Below the pieces are notes generated by a model. The model was not told the origin of the DNA, made no database searches, and was given only the letters and a program-made list of their open reading frames with translations. From assembly GCA_013400975.1 (NCBI GenBank), contig WBMZ01011576.1:1-64000 (forward strand): a stretch of DNA of 64,000 bases, written 5' to 3'. The stretch is from Atrichornis clamosus (lineage: Eukaryota; Chordata; Aves; Passeriformes; Menuridae). A program made the position numbers and the translations under genes. Shown here piece after piece: positions 24,884 through 39,800 of the stretch; the first letter of the stretch is position 1; each line of letters begins with the position of its first letter.

Positions 24884-26591
24884 AGGCAAGCAGGGTATCA
24901 CTTTCCTTAACATGCCATTGGGAAACCGAGATAAATGGTGAAGCATTTTCTGTGTTGACATGATGTTCGCCTGTCCGACTGCATCCTTCCCAACAGACAG
25001 CAGAGAAGCAATTACAAAAAAAGACATCTGTGCCAAGGTTTGGCTAGCCAGGGAGGGCAAGCTCTTGTGTTTAAGAGGTAGAGAATCCAATCGATGAAAA
25101 TGTCTGGGCCTGTTAGCACCAATAAAGCTGAAGGCCACTGGGAAGCTCAGAGAGGGTCTTTTGTTGCAGAGATAGAAAAGAGGCCGAAGCTGTGACACTT
25201 GGGGAGGAATAGGGTCAGCCAGTACGATCATCCATCTTCCTCAATGGCAGCTTTCTGTCAGTTTTTAACCCTGCTCAGCAGAGGATCTAAACCTCTATTG
25301 TTGGCACCAGCCAATTCTCAGCCAAGTGTAAATGAAGTTAATATTCACTGACCTTATGCATAGCCAATGAAGGCCCTTGATGTCATCCTGGAAATAATGT
25401 TATCTGACACTTCAAAAAGCAGATGTTGGCAGGTTGCTTGTGGTTTTCTGCTGAGCCAGTACGCAAAGATGCATTGTTTAGGCACCTTGCATTTAAACTG
25501 ATTTCCATAATAACCACAAATAGGCCTTTTTGACCTTAAATTGACATAGTTATGGTTTCAGTTTGCATATCATTATATGCTGCTCACAAAGCCTGGGTAA
25601 CCTGCACTAAGTGATCAGGGAGAAGTAGCTTGGTTCACTTAGATAAGAAATATATGGGTCAGTGAGAAAAATTTATTTATGCTGATAAAGCAGTGAGTAA
25701 TTAAAATAGTTTAAATAGTTCAAAGCAGACATTTTTAGAGCAGAATGAAGAATAGCATTTATTTTGCAACATGCCTTCTTGAAAGGAAATATATAACAGG
25801 AGTAAAAAAAAAGTATTGCTTTCAGAGGTACAGCTTTTATTTTGAAAGACCTCTTGCAAGCAATAGTTAATGTCTTCCTTTGTTTCCAGTAATATTTTGT
25901 CAAGGTGAAACATGATTATTCTAATGTTTTAATTACAGAAAGTTAAACAGTTCTTACAGGTTCCACTTTGCCAAAAGTTTGTCTAAGACAGCAGCATGCT
26001 GATGAGAACTGCATATTTCTACAGTGCATTTCATCTAGACAGATCCCCAAACCTACTGCAGACTTCTAGAAACAGAATGCATCCACACTCCTCTTGTGTA
26101 AAAGCTGGTGTCAAACATATGTTGTAGCTGGGGTGGAACACTATGGGTCTTTTTAAGGCACAGTGCTATGTCTTGGCAGCCTATGGTTCTGAGTCAAGGA
26201 AAGATATAAACGTGTACCACACGTGAGAGGTGAAAAGTATTTGATTTGGTTTACTTTCCTTGTAAATTAGCTATAATTCTGGCTCACGTGTGCTTACCTT
26301 TTGAGAGATGAGCATAATAACTTATGGCTATAAAGTGCCGATGCAAGATGAGTAGTCATTTTTATTATTAATAAAAATTTTCAGCTGTATTAACCAATGA
26401 ACTTTGCATGATCATGTTTTCCCCTGCTGTGTACAAAATACAGCAGTAGGTAACATAAATCTAGAAAATTCTCTATTATGCCATGGTATTGGTATTAAAA
26501 ATATATTTGAATTATGATTGTAGTATAGTTAGCACCTTTCAGGCTATGATCCATTCCTGTCCTTTTGAAAAAGAGCTCAAAATAGCATGAC

Positions 26592-26615
26592 TTTTTTTTT
26601 TTTTTTTTTTTTTTT
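26592..26615. repeat. Poly(T) tract
   Basis: Twenty-four consecutive T in intron 3. No retroelement body is recognisable to either side. Confidence 0.8.
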
Positions 26616-29600
26616 GGTCAAAGAATGAGTTAATAGTTGAACTGAGAAAGCCTGATAATCACAGTTGCTTGGGAGGCAATTATCTGACAAGCTGGCAAAG
26701 ATGAGAAATACCAGAACAGATCTGCATCTAATTGAAATCACTCAGACCTGATCTTAAGATAAACAGTCCTAGTATTTTTGGAAACTATGTTATTGATTGT
26801 GTTCTTCCCCTCAGTTATGTTTGTTTGTACCTGTTAGAGAAGTGAACATGTTTCCTGTAGTAACAGATTTCCTTAGAAACTCATGAGCTAGAAATCTCTC
26901 TCTCTGTCTTTGCTCGATATTAACTTACATCAGATGGGATTAAAAAAAAAAAAAAGAGAGAGAAATAAATTCACTATGTTTCTGGATGAAATTATAAGAA
27001 ATTGGTAATTGATTTTGTTTGAAGTACAGCATTGTATTTCATTAGCTTCTGGTTATTTGTGTGCTGTCTGTGACGTATGATGGCTCAGTCATATAGCTCA
27101 GATGATTAAAGGGCTAATTTTAGTTTGGAACTGATTTTAATGGGGCATCTGATAGGACTAATTTGTCCAGATAGATTAACTCAGGTCCCCCCTCCCACCC
27201 GCCCCAATCCTATATTCAGTTTATTCTGCAATCATTTGGAAAGTACCTGAAGTTAGATGAAAATTTCTGAAATACAGAATTACAGTCAGCTACTGAACAG
27301 TGTGGAAAGAGCAATGAGCCAGAGAGCACTGAAAGCAATGAGGCACCTTAGTGGGCCTTTAACAAGCCCTAAGTCTGCTAAGCAAGCAAATTAATTTGTT
27401 CAAGAATTTACAAAGACCCATTTCTTCTGTAAGTTATATTGAGTAATAACCAGATTGAGTCCCAATTTCATTTTACTACTCTGCTGTAAATCAGTTCATT
27501 TCTGGCTCAGTTTTGTTAGTCTGTCCTTTTGTCAGGCTTTATCCTATGAAAAGTGTAGAATGCCAAAAGAAACATCAAACTGACCCAGTTCTGCCCTCTT
27601 TTCCAGCAGAACTGGATGCAGAACTACAGAAGTTTATTTCCTATTTCTGGAAGGAGACTGTGAAATAGAAATTTGCCTTTGTGAATTAACCCATGGGCAG
27701 ATTGATTCATTTCATCCTGTTGGTATTGAATATTGTTCTTATTTTAGTTGAAAGTTTGCAAAATGCTAGCTTTCCATGGGCAGGTCTCTGAGGTAGTGAT
27801 CCAAAAATAATATAAATTGAAAGTGTTTGGTTTAATGTACTTTCCTGTTTGTTTGCAGTTTGTTTTTTTTGTCTTTAAACAAAACAGAACAAAACAAAAG
27901 ATGCTTTGGACTAAATGTCAGCAGAAGATTCATTAGGGGGATAGGGACAGAGCCAGCTGAGATATGGGGGTGTGGGGAGGTGGCTGGTGTCTCTCCTGCT
28001 CTTGGAAAGCAGGAATTATCCTGGCAGTACCAACAGTGGATTTGCTGGTGACATTGTTGCTGTGTCTGCCGGTTCTGGTGGAGGAAATCTGTCAGGGACT
28101 GGTTCTTGCTTGGAACTAGGTGGATTTTGCTCCAGATTAATCTCATCTGTAAGAGGTGAGGTCTTCAACAGCAGATTTTTTTTGGCTGGTTCTGCTGTTT
28201 AGAATAATAAATAATTTTCACCTCTGGACACAGGGCCTCTGCAGAAATAGTCTGTATGGATCCGGGTTCATTTGTATTGTGTTGTTAGCATAGCTGTGAT
28301 TTTTTTTTTTTTTTGACAGTTACACCAGCTGGGAAGAGTGGAATTAGATATGAAAAATTGCTTTGTTCTCCAGAGTTTCTAGAAAAGGTCTTTGAAGCTG
28401 TAGTGTGAAATCTCTAGCGCATCTGCAGATGATTTGTACTAATAAAAAATAGCCAGCAAAAATCTGTTCGAGAAAATAATATTGGAAGAAAAAAAGTGCA
28501 GAAAAATCAATTGTGTGAGGAGATAGAATATTTAGTACTGACTCATCTTCCCTAATCAGTAGAAAAATGGATTATATGACTAATAAAGAATCACCTCAAA
28601 GAGAACTGTTAAACCATGTACCATTTTGTGGGACAGATCAGAAATGCTGTAAATAACCTACCAATAATGAAATATGTGGCTTTACAACAAACAAAATTTG
28701 CCATAGGAGGGGAAAAAATCAATTAAATGTATTGCTTTATTGTTTTGCATACTAACAAGGGTAGCCTTTGCCTTTTTAATTTTCTTTTTCTTTTTTTTGA
28801 GTCAGAAATATAATATACTCCACCCACACAAAACATTGAATGGCTTAAAGCACTTGCTGTCACACTGAAACCTAGGAATAAATCACTGGGGAGAGGGAAG
28901 GAGAGGGTAAGTCAGTGATGAAGGACTGTGGACAAGTGAGGGGATGCAATCTGAGGACAAGATTTTGGGCAGGGGCTGATCTTGAGGAGGATGGGGGTGT
29001 TCCTCAGCTTCTACCCTGTGCTTCAGAGTGCCAGGCAGTGGATGTGTCAACAGGTGGATGAAAACAAATGGAAAGCAGGAATTCTCATCACCGTGGTAGC
29101 CATACCATTTGATAGTTCGCATACCACAGCAAAGTGGGATCTGAATGCTGTGTAAATATCCAGGCCTCGGCCGGAGTGGGGCGTGTGCCTGGGAGCTGCC
29201 ATCACTACTGACACTGCATCACACAGCCACCCTCAGTCTGCACAATGAATCCTCTACTTAGGGCTTTGCCTTTGCTTCATAAAGTCAATAATGCAAATAC
29301 ATGAGGATAAAGGTGAGGCCTGACCTTGCCCCTTTGAAATGACTGGGAGATTGTCTTCATCTTTCATAAGCACTAAGGTCTATTTGCTGCCTCTGTTTTG
29401 GTTTTTTTAGGTAACAGTTTTCAAAGTGCCTTTCACACACACACAAAAGATCACTGTTTTAATAGATGAAATATCAGTGGTAAATGTTATGGAAATACCT
29501 TTCATAAGTAATAAAAAAAAAAGGACTTATTTGTAAGTGCAGCCATATTCTTATTTAGTGGAGGAGAATAAGGGTGTTCTTCCTCTTGCCTGCTGCTCCG

Positions 29601-32600
29601 CTTTCTCCTCAAATGGCAGAGGGTGTGATAAAAGTTTGATTTTTGTACTACCCCTACAAAGACTGTGTTTTACCCACATGGTAAGAGAGGCAGGAACTGT
29701 GTAATATCACTTAAAAAAAAAAAAAAGACAATTTGAATTGATAATCTCAACCTAAGGTGATTGGACTCTGTGCTTCTCATTAAGCAAATTACAATGTCTC
29801 TTTTCTCTCTCCAGCACCCCTAAGTGCCTGGAAAACTGGAAATTAAAAGATGAATTGAGTAGAAGAAGGGTTCTGAATCTCAGAATTTACTGTTGTTTCA
29901 TTTTCTTCTTTTAACTTAAACTTTAGCAGACTTGCATAGCTCATGTAGCTGAAATTAATTGGGTCCCCACAAAATCAGGAATGTCTGAAATCATCATTAT
30001 GCTTTAATCTTTCTATGCATCTGTTCAGTCTCTTGAGTGTAGTTGGGTTATCTTTTCAAACTGTTTTCTACAACTGGGAGGACTAGAAGCCATTTTTTCC
30101 TCAAGCTAGAGTTTAGATGGTCTTTCAGAAACAACAATAACAATGAAAATGTGATTCTTGGAGCTGAATTATAAAATAGAGTACAAATTGTTTTAAGATT
30201 ATTAATTTTAAAAAAGTAATAAGTTAGCAACTTCATATGCTCAAGCATACTTAAGATTTTGAAGCTCATGTTAAAACCCTCATTTAAAATAACATCAAAG
30301 TTCCTTTTTTAGTATTTGGTTAGTTTTGGATTCTTTTTCTGTTTGGTTTGTTTGGGTTTTTAAAAATTCTTTTATTTATGAAGAATCAATGTATCTTGCA
30401 GGAGTAAACCGAGGATCTTTGTTCATGTCATACACCAGCAACAGCACTGCTTAAGAAGTGATAGCCTAATCGTAATGAATAAGAGCAACTTTCTACCTGC
30501 ATAAAATCATCATACCCAAGGTGTTGCCAAGTGTAGGAGAATATTTCTTTGTTACATAGGTGTAAAATGATGACATAATTGACACAATTTAACCTGTGGA
30601 AACACTGTTACCACTGACGAGGAATGGGGAGGAGAGAAACCCCTTGGGGCTTTGAAAGATCCAAAGTAAGCATATTTCCTGCAAAATTCATCAAGCAGAC
30701 CATAAGCATGGATGGTTGTCTCTCTCCCATATGGCTGTAGAGGCCCTTTTGGAGTGAAATCTTGCAACAGCCTGCAAGTGTGAAATAGTCTCTACAGCCA
30801 GACTGCAGAGGACTTTGAGCACATGAGATCTGGCTCTTTCACAGCTTCTCTCATGCAGGACATCAGGGAGCACAGAACTTACATTCCAATGTCTGTGTAA
30901 TTAGAGTCTCCCTATGGGTAAAATTTAGGTTAAAAGTGAGGAAATATCCTTCTACACTGAACAGCAGAAGGTTTCTAGTCAGGACACACCTGTTCCTCTG
31001 TGCTGAAGAGTGCAGGATGAAACAGGAATTGTTGGTCCAGAGCAAGCATGTCAAGGGAAATCCAGGTTTTAAAGCAGTTTAAACTAAACAGGAGCAAGTC
31101 TTGTTCTGTTTGCATGGTTATAATCAGGAAAAACTGCCTGTGGAGACTGCAGTGATCCTCAGCTTGCAAATCAGATGTTTTGCTATGAGTTTCAACGTCT
31201 AGTCTCTTTATCACTGACTGCTAAATGGGAATAAATTGCTGGATATGCAATACCAGAGTGATTATTTCAGAACAGGATTCCACTGCATCTTCTGCTTTGC
31301 TTGTAATTTTTTACTTCCACTTAAGTAATGCACAGTTCTGTCAGTAGGTACCCTTAGAAGTTTACAGCCTTGCTGTTTATATTATGACATTTACATTCTT
31401 GGAAGGATCAACTCCTGCTCTCCTGAATTAACTGAAATACCCCATCATTCCCTGAATTTCTTTGCAACATTGATGAGAAACAGAGAGGGTAACTCTTAAT
31501 TCTGTGCTAAAAATAAAGTGCAAGAATCTGGTAAAGTTATGCTGGACTATAAAATAAGTCTGAATTTGTCTCATTGTGTGAAGTGCCTCTTGCCAGTTCT
31601 TGTAGTGTTGTCAAGAGCTTTATGGCTACTTGCAGCTGTACAGTTTTAGCTCCTGCAGAAATATATTTCAGTTTCTATTCTTGAATTTTTGAAGGGTAAG
31701 CTGTCAAACACTTCTGATGTTTGACAAATACTGTGTAGTTAGGGATACCAAAAGGAGATAATAAGACATAAGGGTTAGTTAAAAAAATAAAAAAAGGAAA
31801 TGTTCAGATTTTAAAGTCTCCAATGCAAATAAGTAGAGACGACCCTCCAGTAGTTAACCCTTCTCTGTGTGCATCGTTCATTAGCCAGGGAGTTTATTTT
31901 GTTGAGTTGTGTTTTTCAGATATGGGCTGTCTGGGGCTGTGTCAAGTTCAAAGTAATCTGTTTGCTTCAGAGGAAGAAAATAATGCCTTCTAGACAATAT
32001 TCTTTTAGAACTAAGAGAAGAATGTCTTTCTATTTTTTTCACAAAGCTATCACCTATGGTGCACTTCAGGACTGAAGGGGATCATCTTGATGGAGTTAAA
32101 AATGGTTGTTCTTTTATTAATAAAACACAGTGTATTATGTTTGTGTCTTTGCTGCTTTCACAGAGGCGTCTCATTTAAAGTCATTAAGAACTCATTGATA
32201 TGTTTATTCTCACCACGGTGCACTAATAACATTCAAAGCCATTAGTATCTGGCTACTGTGCATTTGCAAAAAGTTGCAGTGCTAGGTCAGCACACATGCT
32301 ACTTTTCCGTGATAAATGAGAAATATTAACATTAGGCTAGAAACAGATTAAAAATATTTCTAGTGTCAGCTTTCTGTCTTACATTTCCTTTTTTTTTTTC
32401 CATGTCGCTGCAGTTCTGAGGGATGTCCTAGTTAGTGTATCATATGGATAGTTTTACATTATTATTTTCAATTTGAAACAATGATTAAACATAGTTTGAC
32501 AAACTTACAAAATTAACTGATGTAGTAAAAGATAACTCTCTAATATGATGAGTCTCATACTCTGCCTTGTTGCCTCAGTAAGCAGAAAGAATTAATAGAA

Positions 32601-34103
32601 TCTCACAGTACACTACTAGAAATTCAGAACAAAACAAAATGATGCCTAAATTGTGGACAAGCAAAATAATTTTCTGCCTATTTGTATAATAATATCTTTT
32701 AATTTGGCCACTGGTACAACTAATAAGTTCCTAAAAATCATAAGCTTTGTGTGAAAAATATCACTTTCTACAAAATATTCCAATTTATGCGTGATTTTCT
32801 GCCACCACAGCTTATTTGTGTGAGATAGGTTCATCCATGTTTCTGTGAAAACAAATGCCAAACCTCCTGCTGAATTTATTTATCAAGCTTTGCATAAAAA
32901 CTGGATGCCATTTTCTGTTCAGCTGTTCCCACAGGATTTTCATTGGTGCAAATTGGAAGGTGTAATTTTGGCCTTGGTGAAGTGAATGGTGTGAACCTTA
33001 GTTTAATTGGACCAGGAGCTGAACCAAAATATTCTGCTTATTATCTTATATTCATTTTCATGACAGCTAATTGTGATGTGACAAAGCAGAGACATCATGG
33101 GTGAGACAGACATCCAGAGGAGGTACATTTCTAAGCATCATGGATAATGATTTATTTTAAACAACCTGTAATATAAGAAAAGGTGGAAAATCAGTGATGT
33201 TTAAAGGTATTTCACAGCTTGCTGTTGGAAAGAGTTGATATTTTTATTATGAAGTGGTAAAAATGAAAAGGAAGGTTAAAAATTTCTTTGTGATTTTTAG
33301 CATAATTGTAATGACATCTACATGCACCACTTCCTATACTAAATTTTGATCTGAACAATGTACAGGACACTGAGTGATACAGGATCAAGGTTTTTCTCTT
33401 TCTATTTTGATTCCAAAAGTATTGTCCACTGTCACAGGAGAAGTGAACTTCATCAGACGTGACTTGACTTTACATCTGTGCAGGAGGTTATCCCTTGTAA
33501 AAGAGTAGAGTTGTGAATGAAACCTTTGTCTTCAGCTTCCTTGTAATCCTGCAGTACAGTTGCGCATGTTAGCTCAGTTGGAATAATGTGCTGATTTTCT
33601 GAAGATTAAAAAAAAAAATTAAACCCTTTCCCCTTTTTAGGTTCCCAATTCTGTACTTCCTCAGATTTCACACTACCTGCCTTGGTTTTAACAACTCTGA
33701 TTTCAGTCTGTCACCTTCCCTGGTTAAATATAAAAAATGATACGCTCCTCTCCTTGAAGGAGAATATTCAAGAATTCAAGCATTCCTGGTGCGAGTGCTG
33801 TTGTGTAGCAGCAGGGATTCTTTTTTCCTGTCATTTTCTTAATTCAGTCTCTGTTTCAAATCTTTATCAGCACCTGTCCTTTTAAGGAAACAGATTAAAA
33901 TGTCTGAGGGTAAACAGAGGATTGATTTGGTGTGAACGTACGACTTCTGTGCTTTACAATACATGCAGTTATGAGCAGGGACACCACATGCTTTAATGTC
34001 CTTACTGACTCTTTAACTGCTCTCCTTCATTGCCTTTGTGCATGCTGATTTTAGATCTCCTTTCACTATATTAGGCATAAATTGATTGTGTGTTTGAAAA
34101 TAA

Positions 34104-34121
34104 TTTTTTTTTTTTTTTTTT
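34104..34121. repeat. Poly(T) tract
   Basis: Eighteen consecutive T followed by AG. It resembles a strong polypyrimidine tract with acceptor, but no open, conserved exon follows. Confidence 0.7.
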
Positions 34122-36676
34122 AGAAGAAGCAGCAAGCTTTATGAAATGCTAGGTCATGCAGTCAGGGCTAGAAAGGGGTTATCTGTTACAAAACTATGGA
34201 GATATGGAAAAAGTAAACACTAAAGATACTTGGGTTAATAAAACGATAACGATATTCTGAAATATTACAGAATATATTGCAGTAGCTCAAATATATTGAT
34301 GACTGTCTGACTAGGTTAGAGATAAAAGCAGTAGACATGCATTTGCTCTGCTTGCTCTCATTTAATTTCATCATAGTGAGTCACATAGGCATCAAGATTT
34401 ATATGTGTCTGATAAGTAGTCAGGATAGAGAGTGCTAATGATGGTTGTAATGCTTTCTAGAATTCTATTTCTTCTGACTTTGTTTGACATTGTGACTCTC
34501 AGTGCTGCAGACTCTGTAAATTAGTGGAAGACAGAGCAGGGGACAACCCTCCTCAGAATTCATGCCGTATTCGTCAATATTTAGTCATCCATAGGTTGGT
34601 TTTTAAATTCTCCCCTTCCTCCCATGTCTGGACAGCAGAATGCATGGTGCTTCTGAGGGAATACTTACCAGATTGGAGTGTGCATTTATTGGTAGGAATT
34701 CAAGGAAAGTAAGTCATAAAACATGCCAAGTTTTGCTGGTTTTCTTTTTATAGTATGTACAGGGAACTTACAACATTTATCCTCGAATTCATAAAAAATC
34801 CTTTTCATCAGTGATCAGTGCAGAATGGAGAGACTTGGCTGAGTCTTACTGATTCACATGGGACAGCTGTCTCTAGCACAATCTGTTTCTGCTGATGGCC
34901 CCAGCACTGACATGACAGATGCTTGGAAAACTGCTGTCCCTACTGCCACTGTTGTTGACACCACTGCAAATTCTTAAAGGAAAGTTGAAATGAGTCTTCC
35001 TGTAGTTGAAAAAGAAGACCCACAGTTAAAAACAAGGTAGTCTTTTACAGCCTGATCCAATGGGATCTCCCTTGCTATCAAGTGCTTTTGGATGGTTGTA
35101 GCTGTAGGTAGTATTGTGGGTTGAAGGTCTTGACCTCCTTGAATGACTGTGGTTTTAATAGGAGCATTTGGAATATTGTGAGGTGTTTGCCTGTCTCTTA
35201 CTGTCTTCATTTATATGACTAAGGTGTTTGCTGCCGTTGTAGCAGTGGTCCTTAGAGGAACTACTTTTCCAGGACATGAACAAAGACAGGAGTGACAGTA
35301 TTGCAGCTAGAAAAAACATGGGAAAAGATAGCTATGGGCAATTTCCACAGCTCTTAATAAGTAGCAAGAGCAAGTATAGCAGAGAAAATCAATAAAAGCC
35401 CCTTGTCTACCTTCTTACCTCCACAGCCCTTTCCTGAAACCCACAGGAAAAAAGATGCAGGAATAAAGCATTTATCTTCAATGTGCCTGTCTGTTAGGTA
35501 CATCCTATGGCTGACAGCAAGGCTCTTTTCCACTTTATCATTTCATGCTTGTTTTGGTGGAGAAGAGAGTCAGTTATTCTATTTAATTCTATCGGCTGTT
35601 AGAAAGTATTCTCTATTCTACTGATATTTCCCTTTGAGCAGTTTAAATTCCTCTGAAGTTGCACAGATTTTATTGAAGGCTGTTGTTACTCTTTAGTGTT
35701 TTAATGCCTACATGTTTCAGTCAGACTCAAGTAGAGGAATCAGTTGATTCTGGTGTACTCCTGTCCATATACTGAATGGGGATATATCCCCCCTTTTGCT
35801 ACTATTTTTCATTATTTAACCAGAGAAGATAGAGAAAAGAAGAGAAATTGAATTAGCTCTGGTAAAAGTTGTTAAGTGCCAAAGTAGGGTATAGATTCCA
35901 AATACAAATTTTGACTTAGGACCCTTGTTACTGAGCATCCTTCTAAACAATTTTCTCCTAGGAAGAAGGCTACTTAGTCTGAAAAACTGAACAAATACCT
36001 ATTGTAGTTAACAGAGAAGTATAATGAAATCTCAACATGAAATAAAAGCAATTGTGGATTTGTTCCATTTTTATTCTACTTTATACTTCTGCTTGAAACA
36101 GAACAGAGGACATACACCCTAAATTTTCAGGCTGTACTGTACCTCATAATGAGTCATGAAATTTGAAACATCTTTCTGCAGCTCTTCGTATGAAATCTGG
36201 TTAAATGGCTATCACAAAGAGAAGGATACAAAAATATACATTAGGCTTATAGATATTTGAATAAAATAATGTTGAAGAAAAAACAGTATTTTGTGTTTTG
36301 CGCTATTACAAGCAACTGGAACAATGTCTGAAAAACATGACTAAACTTGTATTTTTAAACACTTTTCATGACGTGGCATAGGGACATTGTACATGTATTG
36401 TTGTTGATTTGGTCACTTTAGAGTAAGAACCTATGACAGACAGACCCAGGGAAAAAGAATGTTATGTTCCCTAATGAGGGAATAGAAATTTAAAATTGAC
36501 AGAGAGGTTTGATGTACTCAGTGCCAGGAAATCAAGCTGAAGAAGACAAGGCAGAAAGATGTCAGCATGCCTAGGAGAATAGTGTATACATTCTCTGATA
36601 TAAAAATGAGAAGCTAGAAGAGCTAAAATGGATTACCACGATGATGAGTTACCGTGCTTATCTTCTTCTAGGCAAC

Positions 36677-36866
36677 TTATCTGTTGCCCAGAGAAGCTCA
36701 GGATTCCCCATCCCTGACAGTGTTCAAGGTTAGGCTGGATGGAGCTCTGAGCAACCTGGTCTAGTGGAAAGTGCCCCTGCCCATGGCAGGGCGTAGAGAT
36801 ATGGGGGGTTGGAACTAGGTGATCTTTGAGGTCCCTTCTAACTCAAACCATCCTATGATTCTTTCA
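36677..36866 (+). mobile_element. CR1 LINE 3' fragment
   Basis: This segment matches the 3' end of avian CR1 retrotransposons. Diagnostic words in order are 'gcccagagaagct', 'ccccatccctg...gtgttcaagg', 'ggctggatgg', 'gcaacctggtctag', 'gcccatggcaggg', 'ggttggaacta', 'gatctttgaggtccctt' and 'aaaccatcctatgattct'. The last is the octamer-type CR1 tail. The element is severely 5'-truncated, as most CR1 copies are, and contains no reverse transcriptase. The 5' limit is approximate. Confidence 0.9.
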
Positions 36867-39800
36867 AGGAATAGGTACTTCAAGGGAATATTTTCCCAAG
36901 TTCATGGAAAATATAAAATAATTTTATTTAAAGAAATTGAGAATAAAGAAAGTTACTGCAGCTTTAATCTGTTTTTGATGCCAGAAGAAAATTAAGGAGA
37001 TAATGCAGATGTATGGATTACCAAATGTTATGTTATTCTTTTATACAGAAAAATTGCCTTTACCCGCTCCACTGACATATTTAAACTTGGCTACAGCCGT
37101 AATAAAGTAGACCTAAGCCCTACACAATTAAGGTAACTCTACAGAAATTTAGGAACTAAAAGCAGCAGAAGTTTGCATCACCTGTTTGACCTTCATGAGA
37201 ACAGCAGTGCAATCAGTCTTTTAAGTTTAACAGAACTGGTATAAAATTTGCGCAGGAGACATAAATTTTGCTGCATATGCAAGGAGCTGCATGCAAATGG
37301 ACTATATACCTGTCGAATCTTTAGCTGAACAGTATAGACTGAGATAACACCACAAGTCAATCCCTTCCTCAAATTTTGTGTTACTGGATTTGATTTACAA
37401 GTAAAACCACATAAACTCTACCTAATCTTCCTGCATTCTGGGTCTGTCTGAGGTTTTACTTCGTCCCCTGTTCTCTTTTGATTTTCTCTTCTGAAAGAGA
37501 TGCTTCACTCTTTTTGTTGGTGGAAACTCCTCATCTACCACCATGTCTTGGAATTCGTTGTCTTCATTTGTAAGATTGTGGTTTTTTATTTTTTATTTTT
37601 TGGGCTGTGTTGTTTTGGGGTTTTTAAAGCAGGTCAGAACACATGAATTCTTTTATTTCTACATAAAATCTAAGTCAGCCAACCTGTTACAAAGTAAAAA
37701 AAGGAGTATTTTATTTCCATATGCCAGTGGACGTAAATAAAAGTGCTCTGTGATTAAGCAACGTCAGGAATAATTTATATTAAGATTTAGGGCAATTACT
37801 ATACGATCGATTAGACTATGAGCCTTGCTGCCAAAGGATGTTGTAGAAACATAATCACAGAAAAGGTCAAGTATCTGTATTTCTGAATTGTACAGCAGAA
37901 ACCCTTAGTTCTGCAGACCAGTTATGGGTGACGGAAAATTTTATAGCAGTTTCACTGAAAATACAAAGCAGATGCTGTAAGTGAATTCAGTTAAAAAAAG
38001 AAGAAGAAAGAGAAAAAAAGCAATCAGTACAGCAACCCTAGCAATACCTATTTTCACATTAAATTCCATTTCTTTTTCACTAGCTCCCATTATCAGACTT
38101 TGATGAAACAGTTTTTTTTGACTGCTAATCCACAATACGTGCTATATTCAGGACTGAAGGAGGATTAGTGAAAATCCAGCACAAAGAACAGGCTGTTTGA
38201 AATCTCTGGGACTACTGGAAAAACATAAGTGCAGAGCACAGATTGGAGGATATACTGGTTTAAGTCCATCCAAAAGTTCTTGTTGGGAACCTTACTGGTT
38301 GAAAACCCAGTATGCCTGCAGTGCCGATGTACATTTGGGCTCATTCTTGCAAATATGTCTAGTAAAGTCACTCTGACATCAAATGTGTTTGCACACATAG
38401 TCAAAACCTCTCCCTGCATTTGAGGAAGATTTCAGTGAGCTTTGCATTCTTTTTACATCTTAGAACTCCTTATTTTGAAATACAATTTTTTTTGAGACAG
38501 TTACCAGTAATTATCATCTGTCTTAAAAGCTGCAACTTAAATGCAGATTAGACTTTCAACCACTTATGGGTCTTATAGGACATGGAAACCAAAAGGGCAA
38601 AAGAATGCACAAAGGTGCTTTATTAATTCAACATGAGAATTAGTGGCTGGGCAAAGGGGTTGGCACACTGTGTAGTGCAGGAAGCAGCATGTTTATGAGG
38701 GATTCCCAGATCCCCCAGAAGAGTCCATAATTAATACTTTTTGTAGCTTCATGCATGCAGTGGCCAAAAGCCTAATAAATGGTTTTTGCATCTGTTATTT
38801 CAGTGATGTCATATATTAGATTGTTCCAAAGTTTGAAGAAAGATGAGACATGAAGAAAAATAGAGGGTTTTTTCCTTTCTCTTCATAATCAATGTTTACT
38901 TGATAAAGTCTTTAATAATCCAACTTTCTGCAGTCACTAATAACTAAGTATGTTTACTTGTTCCTTGATTCACCAAAACTATTTTCTACTCTTACCATTC
39001 ATCTTTGGCTGCATGATAGGCCAGTAGGGAGGCTTGTATCACTGAAATATGGATGCTCATGAAGCATGCACGTGTGTACACGCACGCCCACAAATTAAGA
39101 TTGTTCAGATGTGTGTCCTATCTGTACTGCTGCTGTAATGCAGAAAATTGCCAGCTAGCATTCGTATTCATATCAAATTAATTTTCATCACCATGCACAT
39201 AAATGTCATAATACAATCATAAACATCTTGACTACACCAGTATTTTATTTTGAATTTAGAGAACTAGTTACAGTACACCAGTTCTTTACTCAAAAGCTCA
39301 AATATGCCAACCTCAGCTTGATATCTTGTTCCCTGTAGGCATACATTACTCATTTCGGTTCAGTCACCAAGATTTTTTGTGACAAGCTATAAAAAGCTCT
39401 ACGACACTATGTGTATGGATCTATTTGGTGCCTGATAGAGGCAGCTATATTAAAGAATTTTGGACGATCTACTGTTCTAATTTCTCATCACTGCCCAGCT
39501 ATTATAGGATGCTAGATGAAATTCTTGCTTATGAAAACAGGAGATATTTTATGAGGCTATGCAGTTGGGTGCCATTTGAGGATTACCGGTGATTCTTATG
39601 ACTGGGTACTTTATGTTGGCACGCCAGGACAAGTAACTGAAAGAAGGATTTATTTGAAGCTATCACCTGGAGAGCAGTTCCACTGACCATTTGCAAGAGG
39701 CTTGAGTTGGGTTTGTAAACATTGTCTGGTCTTGTTTGAGGTGGTGTATAGTAGGCAGAATGTGGGTTGACAGATGTGATACAGGAGTCGCAGAAGACCT

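Noticed and set aside
24611..25231. 206-codon open frame on the minus strand
   Set aside because: No recognisable domain, no splice or promoter context, and ordinary intron composition; it is most likely a chance open frame.
34104..34140. Poly(T) followed by AG resembling a strong splice acceptor
   Set aside because: No open conserved exon or suitable donor follows, and the known EPHA7 protein needs no exon between 3 and 4.
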